Source: an uncultured Porphyromonadaceae bacterium
GTDB taxonomy: Bacteria; Bacteroidota; Bacteroidia; Bacteroidales; Muribaculaceae
Reading direction: 5' to 3'
Length of the DNA stretch: 9,571 bases
NCBI GenBank assembly: GCA_947174735.1
Contig: CAMWKC010000067.1
Span: 1-9,571, forward strand
Positions 1 to 5,327 of the stretch are shown piece by piece. Position numbers and translations under genes: made by a program. Under the pieces are notes generated by a model that saw only the letters and a program-made list of their open reading frames with translations, searched no databases and was not told the DNA's origin. Position 1 is the stretch's first letter. The number at the start of each line of letters is the position of its first letter.

Positions 1-338
1 CCCGGGTCAAGAGTAGCCATGAAAGCGAACATCACGGCTTCGGATCCACCGGTGGTGATGATTATATCGTCGGGAGTGACGTTGATGTTATGACGGTGAT
101 AGTACTCGGCCATCTTGGCGCGCAGTTGAGGTATACCCTCTGAAGCGCTATATTCGAGTACTTTCATATCTATCGCATGAAGTGCCTCCAGAGCCTGAGG
201 AGGTGTCGGAAGGTCGGGCTGACCGATGTTGAGGCGATAGACATGCAGGCCGCGTTCTACAGCCTTGGCAGCTAACGGAGCCAGCTTACGGATGGGCGAC
301 GCCGGCATGGCGATGCCGCGTTGTGACAGTTCGGGCAT
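1..338 (-). CDS. Pyridoxal-phosphate-dependent aminotransferase, class I/II (aspartate aminotransferase-like), 3' end outside the window
   Basis: Partial gene: the first 112 codons and two bases of the next are present, and the rest runs off the low-coordinate edge. The family is usually about 400 residues, so roughly a quarter is visible. Fold-type I aminotransferases move an amino group between an amino acid and a 2-oxo acid in the cytoplasm using PLP. The N-terminus contains MPASPIRKLAP (residues 11-21), the substrate-side motif NIGQPD (37-42), a LEYS segment (61-64), and TTGGSEA (95-101), which corresponds to the PLP phosphate-binding turn. The catalytic lysine lies outside the window. 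The first ATG (338) is chosen over the in-frame ATG at residue 11 because it leaves only 4 bases after the nth stop codon, which implies co-transcription and probably translational coupling. The exact substrate (aspartate, or another such as an aromatic amino acid) cannot be settled from this fragment. Confidence 0.88.
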   Translation of the reverse strand, partial: MPELSQRGIAMPASPIRKLAPLAAKAVERGLHVYRLNIGQPDLPTPPQALEALHAIDMKVLEYSASEGIPQLRAKMAEYYHRHNINVTPDDIIITTGGSEAVMFAFMATLDP

Positions 339-342
339 AGGT

Positions 343-978
343 TTAAGGTATTATAGGATTTCGGCACCATGCACGCAGGCCACATTCGTCGCAGTGCGGA
401 CGACGGGCCGTGCATACGTAGCGGCCGTGTAGTATGAGCCAGTGATGTGCAGTGGCGAGGAGATGAGCAGGAATATAGCGGGTCAGGGTCTTCTCGGTGC
501 TCAGCGGAGTACGCGAGTTTTTTGTCAGACCCAGACGGTTGCTGACACGAAAGACGTGAGTATCGACTGCCATTGCTGCTTTATGCCATACTACCGACAG
601 CATGACATTGGCGGTTTTACGGCCGACGCCGGGCAGCTTCATGAGGTTGTCGATGTCCGAAGGTACTTCGCCACCGAAGTCACTTACTAGCATACGGGCG
701 GCACGAAGCAGATGACGTGTCTTGTTGTTGGGGTAAGAGATACTTTTTATCAACTCATAGACCTCTTCTTCCGAAGCGGCGGCCAAAGCTGCCGCATCCG
801 GGAAGGCTTCGAACAGGGCCGGAGTCACCATATTGACCCTTTTATCAGTGCATTGAGCTGACAGAATTACAGCTAAAAGCAGATGAAAGGGTGTATCGTA
901 CTGAAGTTCGGTTCGCGGTTCAGGCATATTGGCCTGGAACCACTCTATGACACCTTCATAACGTTCTTTGATGGTCAT
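343..978 (-). CDS. nth: Endonuclease III, [4Fe-4S] DNA glycosylase/AP lyase
   Basis: Base-excision repair enzyme that removes oxidised pyrimidines from DNA and nicks the abasic site by beta-elimination. The 211-residue length is typical. The helix-hairpin-helix motif is LPGVGRKTA (115-123). K121 is in the position of the catalytic lysine (E. coli Lys120), and D139 in AVDTHVFRV is the conserved catalytic aspartate. The iron-sulfur cluster loop near the C-terminus has the exact spacing C189-x6-C196-x2-C199-x5-C205. The N-terminal YDTPFHLLLAVILSAQCTD (27-45) is also characteristic. All key residues are present, so the gene looks intact. It starts 27 bases after the pheS stop and ends 4 bases before the aminotransferase start, which suggests a pheS-nth-aminotransferase transcript. 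MutY is excluded because the protein is short and reads AQCTD rather than the MutY QTQV-type motif. Confidence 0.97.
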   Translation of the reverse strand: MTIKERYEGVIEWFQANMPEPRTELQYDTPFHLLLAVILSAQCTDKRVNMVTPALFEAFPDAAALAAASEEEVYELIKSISYPNNKTRHLLRAARMLVSDFGGEVPSDIDNLMKLPGVGRKTANVMLSVVWHKAAMAVDTHVFRVSNRLGLTKNSRTPLSTEKTLTRYIPAHLLATAHHWLILHGRYVCTARRPHCDECGLRAWCRNPIIP

Positions 979-1005
979 GGCAGCAGTAATAAAACGGGGT
1001 CAGTC

Positions 1006-2037
1006 TCAGTGGGCAGCATCAAATTCGTGCAGGAAGCGCATATCGTTTTCCGAGAACAGACGTAGGTCACGTACCCGGTATTTGAGATTGGCTATACGCT
1101 CGATACCCATACCGAAAGCGTAGCCGCTATACACTTCAGGATCGATGCCGCAGGCACGTAGCACGTTGGGGTCTACCATGCCACAGCCGAGAATTTCGAC
1201 CCAGCCGGTACCCTTGCAGAGCGTACAGCCCTTGCCGCCACATATCATACAGCTTATATCCATCTCAGCCGAGGGTTCGGTAAAGGGGAAATAACTCGGA
1301 CGCAAACGTATGCGGGTTTCGGGACCGAACATCTCACGGGCAAAATAAAGAAGTACCTGTTTGAGGTCGGCAAACGACACATTACGGTCTATATACAGAC
1401 CTTCCACCTGATGGAAGAAACAATGTGCGCGTGCTGAGATAGCTTCGTTGCGATATACACGACCCGGACATACGATACGTATGGGAGGTTGGTGACTCTC
1501 CATAACACGGGTCTGTACCGATGAGGTATGAGTACGCAGCAGCACATCGTCCTGACCACGACGAATGAAGAAAGTGTCCTGCATGTCGCGTGCCGGATGA
1601 TCGGGAGCGAAATTTAGCGATGAGAATACGTGCCAGTCATCTTCGATTTCAGGACCTTCAGCTATTGTGAAACCCATCGAACCGAAAATACGCAATATTT
1701 CCGAACGTACCAGTGACAGCGGATGGCGTGTGCCGAGAGGCAACGGAGTAGCTGTGCGTGTCAAGTCGATACCGACCAGCGAAGTGTCCGGACCGGAAGC
1801 GATTTTTTCACGCATTGTGTTGATAGCTTCGTTAGCTTCTGCTTTGAGGTCATTGATGAGTTGTCCGATTTCGCGTTTTTGTTCAGCAGGAACATTGCGG
1901 AAATCGGCCATAAGTGCCGGTATGGCACCTTTCTTGCTCAAGTATTTGATACGGAACTGTTCTACTTCTTCGGGTGTCGACATTTTTGTCGCATCCAGTA
2001 TAAGTTCTTTTTTAAGTTCCTCAATTCTATCTTTCAT
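1006..2037 (-). CDS. pheS: Phenylalanine--tRNA ligase alpha subunit
   Basis: Catalytic subunit of the cytoplasmic alpha2-beta2 phenylalanyl-tRNA synthetase; it activates phenylalanine with ATP and charges tRNA-Phe. The 343 residues begin with the predicted coiled-coil tRNA-binding arm (about 1-85). The class II core follows: GTRHPLSL (102-109), LLRTHTSSVQTRVM (166-179), motif 2 GRVYRNEAISARAH (192-205) with HQVEGL (209-214), and motif 3 FGMGIERI (308-315). A307 in YAFGMG matches the E. coli Ala294 specificity position, so normal phenylalanine selectivity is expected. Between FTEPSAEMD and WVEILGCG there is a short insertion with four cysteines (263, 266, 271, 274) that E. coli PheS lacks. The pheT gene is not adjacent, unlike the pheST operon of many bacteria. 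A promoter 30-60 bases upstream probably drives pheS with nth and the aminotransferase. The start at 2037 gives the usual MKDRIEELKKE N-terminus. Confidence 0.98.
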   Translation of the reverse strand: MKDRIEELKKELILDATKMSTPEEVEQFRIKYLSKKGAIPALMADFRNVPAEQKREIGQLINDLKAEANEAINTMREKIASGPDTSLVGIDLTRTATPLPLGTRHPLSLVRSEILRIFGSMGFTIAEGPEIEDDWHVFSSLNFAPDHPARDMQDTFFIRRGQDDVLLRTHTSSVQTRVMESHQPPIRIVCPGRVYRNEAISARAHCFFHQVEGLYIDRNVSFADLKQVLLYFAREMFGPETRIRLRPSYFPFTEPSAEMDISCMICGGKGCTLCKGTGWVEILGCGMVDPNVLRACGIDPEVYSGYAFGMGIERIANLKYRVRDLRLFSENDMRFLHEFDAAH

Positions 2038-2069
2038 CGTGATGTATGACTTGTTTCTTTATTAATGTG

Positions 2070-2100
2070 CGAAGTTACTAAATTTTTTCCAATAGTCACA
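2070..2100 (-). promoter_or_regulatory. Bacteroidota-type promoter for pheS
   Basis: Read on the minus strand, TGTG (2100-2097) is followed after 19 bases by TAACTTCG (2077-2070). The Bacteroidota primary-sigma consensus is TTTG, about 19 bases, TAnnTTTG, so each box has one mismatch. Transcription should begin around 2060-2065, leaving an A-rich leader of about 25 bases before the pheS ATG. The 83-base gap after the acyl-CoA synthetase holds no convincing terminator, so some read-through from upstream is also possible. Confidence 0.6.
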
Positions 2101-2120
2101 CCACAATGACGTTCTGAGCG

Positions 2121-3818
2121 CTACTTAGTGTATAAGAAGCGTTTTATGCTCTGCTTAGGTGTCTTCTCGAACGGTTCCTGACGCAGTCTGAACGATGAGA
2201 CACGACTGTAAGCAGGCATATCACGGTTAAGCGTTTTCAGATTCTCATCCATCTGGCGCTGTAAACCTTCCGCACCTAATCCCGCACGGTCGGCAGCATC
2301 CTGATCAGGCACAATAAGAGCCACGAGTTTGCCGCCGTCATCAATTACCAGTGACTCGGTTACGTATGGGAGAGCATTAAGACGCACTTCTATCTCTTCG
2401 GGATATATGTTTTGTCCTGACGGACCGAGTATCATAGCTTTCGAGCGACCGCATATAGTGACGAACCCGTCGGAATCGAGAAGACACATATCACCTGTAT
2501 TCATCCAGCCGTCTTCAGGGTCCGGCATAACTTCGGCTGTAGCCTCCGGATTCTTGTAGTAACCTTTCATGACATTTGCTCCGCGTACCCACAGATTGCC
2601 GGGTTTATGTTCCGGATCAGGTGAGTCGATACGTATCTGCATACGGTCCACTACCTTGCCGACTGAATGGAATTTGACAGTCTTAGGCGGTTCGTATGTG
2701 ATGAGCGGACCGCACTCGGTCATGCCGTAACCTATCGTAAAGGGGAAATCAATACGCTTCAGGAACTGTTCGACATCAGCACCCATAGCCGCACCACCGA
2801 TAATGACTTCGTGCAACTGACCGCCGAAAATATCAATAAGCCGGTCATGAATCTTTCGCAGCACGCGGTCACGCACCAGCGGCAAGGCCAACAGCAGACG
2901 CATCATAGGTTTTTCCAACTGCGGAAATACCTGTGTACGTACTATCTTCTCAAGCACTAAGGGCACGGTTATAACCAGTTTCGGACGTACCTGTGCGAAG
3001 GCACTCAACAGCACACGGGGTGAGGGAGCCTTACCGATGAAGTAGCAATGACAACCTTTGACGAAAGGATGCAGCATTTCGATAATCATACCGTAAAGAT
3101 GTGCGAGCGGCAGCATATTGACAACTCCGTCACCGGGCTTGAGATAGGTGAGATCATCAATGCAGAAACGTATGTTGCTCCATATCGAACGATAGGGGAG
3201 CATAACACCTTTAGACATACCGGTAGACCCCGAAGTATAGCTTATGAGAGCTACCTGTTCCGGATCGGTATCTGTCTGCCATGTGAATGAATCAGGCTTG
3301 AAGTCGGCGGGATACTGTTCGCCGAAACGTTCGTTGAGATGCTCGCGAGTCTGTTTCAGCGAATTGTTGCGACAGAATGGCATACCGTATTCAGCTATAT
3401 ATAGAACAGCCTGTAGCGCAGGCATCTGTTCGGCATCAAGCTTGCGCCATATAGCTTCATCTACAAACAACAGAGCTGAGTCACTGTGATTGATGATATT
3501 TGTCAGGGTCTCGGGGGTAAACTCATGCAAAATAGGTACTGCCACAACACCGTAGGTAAGACAGGCTATGAAAGTCACAGCCCAGTTCGAGGTGTTGCGT
3601 CCGACAAGAGCCACTTTATCCGAGCCGTCATGACGCAGACCGGCAGCTTTGAAGAGTATATGTAACTTGGCTATATTCTCTGCTACTTCTTTATACTGAA
3701 GCGTAGCGCCGCCCATATCGGTCAGAGCATCGAGATTCCAGTTGGTACGTATGGCGTTACCGATTATATCATTGAGTGAGCCGTATGACTGCTTGATTAC
3801 AGGAGCTGGTGTATTCAT
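2121..3818 (-). CDS. AMP-forming acyl-CoA synthetase (long-chain fatty acid--CoA ligase family)
   Basis: Adenylate-forming enzyme that activates a carboxylic acid, probably a fatty acid, as acyl-AMP and passes it to a thiol such as CoA. The 565 residues carry the ordered ANL-superfamily motifs. These are the phosphate loop YTSGSTGMSKGV (194-205), LPLAHLYG (236-243), GYGMTECGP (363-371), GWMNTGD (437-443) with the ribose-binding aspartate D443, the hinge region GRSKAMI (457-463), GQNIYPEEIE (468-477), and the C-terminal EKTPKQSIKR (551-560). There is no signal peptide or clear transmembrane segment, so it should be cytoplasmic or membrane-peripheral. In the last motif, the lysine expected in the thioester-forming A10 loop seems to be shifted: by my alignment S557 sits in its place, with K555 and K559 nearby. 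The gene starts 48 bases after the TlpA-like gene, with no good promoter in that gap, so the two are probably co-transcribed. The substrate chain length is not visible; an acyl-acyl carrier protein synthetase role is an alternative. Confidence 0.92.
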   Translation of the reverse strand: MNTPAPVIKQSYGSLNDIIGNAIRTNWNLDALTDMGGATLQYKEVAENIAKLHILFKAAGLRHDGSDKVALVGRNTSNWAVTFIACLTYGVVAVPILHEFTPETLTNIINHSDSALLFVDEAIWRKLDAEQMPALQAVLYIAEYGMPFCRNNSLKQTREHLNERFGEQYPADFKPDSFTWQTDTDPEQVALISYTSGSTGMSKGVMLPYRSIWSNIRFCIDDLTYLKPGDGVVNMLPLAHLYGMIIEMLHPFVKGCHCYFIGKAPSPRVLLSAFAQVRPKLVITVPLVLEKIVRTQVFPQLEKPMMRLLLALPLVRDRVLRKIHDRLIDIFGGQLHEVIIGGAAMGADVEQFLKRIDFPFTIGYGMTECGPLITYEPPKTVKFHSVGKVVDRMQIRIDSPDPEHKPGNLWVRGANVMKGYYKNPEATAEVMPDPEDGWMNTGDMCLLDSDGFVTICGRSKAMILGPSGQNIYPEEIEVRLNALPYVTESLVIDDGGKLVALIVPDQDAADRAGLGAEGLQRQMDENLKTLNRDMPAYSRVSSFRLRQEPFEKTPKQSIKRFLYTK

Positions 3819-3866
3819 AGTGGAAAAGGTTTTTATTTTTTAACACTTTACCAACCCCTAAGGTTT

Positions 3867-4871
3867 TTATTCTTTCTGGTTTAAAGACTTCAGGCGTGCT
3901 TCAATCTGAGCTACTGATTCGTCACGTGAAACTATAGTACCGTCAGGACCGATAAGAATATGATGAGGTATACCGGAGAAACCGTAGATATCGTACGGAC
4001 GGCGTTCTGTGTCGTAAAGTACGGGCCATGTCACTTCGAAGCGCTGTACAGCGTTGTATGTGTCTTCGTGACGGTCGCGTACGGCGACTCCTACTATGTC
4101 AAGACCTTTATCGTGCCAGTCAGCATAAAGCTGGTGTAGTGCAGGCATTTCTTTAATACAATACGGACACCAGCTTGCCCAGAAATCGACGAGAGTGTAA
4201 CGGCCCGGTTTGACAAGTGAGCTGAAAGACTGTTTACCTCCTTTAACGTCAGTGCCTTCAAAATCAATATAGGGTTGGCCGGGTGCTGTGGCAGCACGAA
4301 GTTTGGCAAAGTTGAGATAGTGACGTGCACGGCGTGAATCAGTGAATGAAGCAGGAGCAATAGCCACGAGGCTATCTATGGAGGCCGGCTGGGCATATTT
4401 CATCCATTCTATGCCGAACCACTGGCCAATAGGACTTTCAGGGTCTTCGCTGTATCTGTCAAGAGCATAGGTAGTGTAGGCATCCATATCATCAAGATTC
4501 TCGACAGAGTCGAGAGCTAACATCATCGACCCGAAACGATCGTTGAGCGGTGTGCCTGTAGCTACGCTCATCGAATCGGTTAGCTGGGCAGTGCCCGGTT
4601 CGATAACATAGTAAGCACGTACACGGCCGTCAATGACAACCTGTGTCAGCAGTGGTGTGTCGGCAACGAGTGAGTCTCCGTCGAAGGTGGCGCTGCCTTC
4701 AGTAACGAGTGCTGTCGCGATTGGTATTGAGTCAAGAAAACTTATAAGTTCTATGGTCTTGCCTTCGAATTTGTCTGAAAGGGATATATTGAGACGTGTC
4801 TGCTGGCGGTGGCAGGCGGTGCTGATGAGCAGAAGCAAGCTGGCAGCGGCGGTAGTCAGTAGGGTTTTCAT
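3867..4871 (-). CDS. TlpA-like thiol-disulfide lipoprotein with N-terminal DUF4369-like domain
   Basis: Predicted periplasm-facing, membrane-anchored thioredoxin-like protein that would reduce or exchange disulfides in exported proteins. The N-terminus is a lipoprotein signal: MKTLL, a hydrophobic stretch, then the lipobox ISTAC with C20 as the lipidated cysteine. The residues after C20 (HRQQTR) lack the acidic run that directs Bacteroidota lipoproteins to the cell surface, which favours the periplasmic side. Residues about 27-100 form a beta-rich region resembling DUF4369. A helical linker follows (about 105-195). The C-terminal thioredoxin domain has the active site WCPYC (C235, C238) in VDFWASWCPYC, the cis-proline site GIPHH (P302), and a GPDGTIV turn (308-314). 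The 334-residue length suits the DUF4369-thioredoxin architecture common in Bacteroidales. A promoter sits upstream and the acyl-CoA synthetase follows 48 bases downstream. The redox partner is unknown, and an oxidoreductase role outside cytochrome maturation is as likely as a ResA-like one. Confidence 0.9.
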   Translation of the reverse strand: MKTLLTTAAASLLLLISTACHRQQTRLNISLSDKFEGKTIELISFLDSIPIATALVTEGSATFDGDSLVADTPLLTQVVIDGRVRAYYVIEPGTAQLTDSMSVATGTPLNDRFGSMMLALDSVENLDDMDAYTTYALDRYSEDPESPIGQWFGIEWMKYAQPASIDSLVAIAPASFTDSRRARHYLNFAKLRAATAPGQPYIDFEGTDVKGGKQSFSSLVKPGRYTLVDFWASWCPYCIKEMPALHQLYADWHDKGLDIVGVAVRDRHEDTYNAVQRFEVTWPVLYDTERRPYDIYGFSGIPHHILIGPDGTIVSRDESVAQIEARLKSLNQKE

Positions 4872-4926
4872 AAAGGGAGAAATTCTGTTTTTAGGTGGTG
4901 TACGGCGTATGTAGCCGATATTTTCG

Positions 4927-4957
4927 CGAAGTTAATAAAAAAGACGCGGCCATGAAA
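4927..4957 (-). promoter_or_regulatory. Bacteroidota-type promoter for the TlpA-like gene, overlapping the upstream terminator
   Basis: On the minus strand TTTC (4957-4954) is followed after 19 bases by TAACTTCG (4934-4927), giving one mismatch in each box to the TTTG / TAnnTTTG consensus. The -7 box and the base after it (TAACTTCGC) are identical to those of the pheS promoter. The -33 box lies in the loop and the spacer in one arm of the terminator hairpin. The start point would be near 4920, with a leader of about 50 bases before the ATG at 4871. Confidence 0.55.
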
Positions 4958-4973
4958 TAGCCGCGTCTTTTTT
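4937..4973 (-). terminator. Intrinsic terminator of the efflux operon
   Basis: A perfect 14-bp inverted repeat (4937-4950 with 4960-4973) closes a 9-base loop. The GC core GACGCGGC pairs with GCCGCGTC, and the outer six pairs are A-T, giving a U-tract on the minus-strand RNA. It lies 61 bases beyond the PII-like stop codon and before the TlpA-like gene, where termination of the efflux transcript is expected. The A tract on the other arm means it could also work for plus-strand transcripts, but no plus-strand gene points at it. Confidence 0.9.
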
Positions 4974-4991
4974 ACAGTAACAATTTTTTAC

Positions 4992-5019
4992 AGCAGCAAA
5001 AATCAATAGATTTTCTGCT
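4992..5019 (-). other. Imperfect stem-loop in the 3' trailer of the efflux operon
   Basis: On the minus-strand RNA, AGCAGAAAAUC (5019-5009) can pair with GAUUUUUGCUGCU (5004-4992) as 6 bp, a 2-base bulge and 5 bp, around a 4-base loop. No U-run follows it directly, so it is not itself a standard terminator. It lies between the last stop codon of the operon and the strong terminator and might stabilise the 3' end. It is A/T-rich and could be fortuitous. Confidence 0.3.
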
Positions 5020-5033
5020 TATACCTTATTCTG

Positions 5034-5327
5034 TCAGAGTGTACGTTCCACGTTCCATACGAATGCACGAAGGCCGAGTTTGGGCTTGGCTTCGTCGAGC
5101 AGACGGATACGGGCCAGCAGAGGCTCGACAGCTGAATCGGCGACAAATGTTATAAGGGCCGAAGCGAGTGAAGGCCAAGCATGGCTGCCATAGTGAGGTT
5201 CGCCTTTTACGGAACCTCGTCCCTGTACGTTGCCAAAGGCTGTAAAGCCACGGCAGCCGGATTTATCGAGTGCTTCGATTACCTTCTCGTGATGAGCCTG
5301 GTCGTATGCGATGAATACAGCTTTCAT
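5034..5327 (-). CDS. Small PII-like (ferredoxin-fold) protein encoded with an RND efflux pump
   Basis: A 97-residue protein with the beta-alpha-beta/beta-alpha-beta pattern of the PII superfamily: MKAVFIAYD strand (1-9), helix HHEKVIEALDKSG (12-24), strand FTAFGNV (28-34), a short T-loop-like segment GRG...GEPHYGSHAWP (36-52), strand SALITFVAD (56-64), helix VEPLLARIRLLDEAK (67-81), and final strand LRAFVWNVE (86-94). Canonical PII proteins are about 112 residues, with a longer T-loop carrying the uridylylated tyrosine, so this is not a GlnB/GlnK. Its start overlaps the pump stop by 4 bases (ATGA), which implies coupled translation and a role linked to efflux. From memory, PII-like families have been noted beside metal-exporting RND pumps; whether this one binds a nucleotide or a metal is inference. 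H12, H13, C25, H45 and H49 are potential ligands. A DUF3240-like or CutA-like assignment is the main alternative. The fold call is moderately secure and the function is unknown. Confidence 0.65.
   Translation of the reverse strand: MKAVFIAYDQAHHEKVIEALDKSGCRGFTAFGNVQGRGSVKGEPHYGSHAWPSLASALITFVADSAVEPLLARIRLLDEAKPKLGLRAFVWNVERTL
5324..5327 (-). other. ATGA stop/start overlap between the RND pump and the PII-like gene
   Basis: The minus-strand ATG of the PII-like gene (5327-5325) shares two bases with the TGA stop of the pump (5326-5324). Ribosomes ending on the pump message can restart at once, so the two proteins are probably made at linked rates. Confidence 0.9.

Noticed and set aside
1667..2065. 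Plus-strand open frame of 132 codons antisense to pheS
   Set aside because: It lies almost wholly opposite a highly conserved gene, its translation (Ser/Ile/Arg-rich, no recognisable domain) looks like a shadow, and it has no promoter or neighbour on that strand. The other plus-strand frames in the window were rejected for the same reasons.
3826..3871. Direct repeat of AAGGTTTTTATT (3826-3837 and 3860-3871) flanking the gap between the acyl-CoA synthetase and TlpA-like genes
   Set aside because: It is short and A/T-rich, and one copy overlaps the TlpA-like stop codon. No insertion or mobile element lies between the copies, so chance is sufficient.
4094..4360. Minus-strand open frame of 88 codons inside the TlpA-like gene
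   Set aside because: It is in a different frame from an intact thioredoxin-domain gene on the same strand and encodes no recognisable motif; there is no sign of a frameshift in the host gene.
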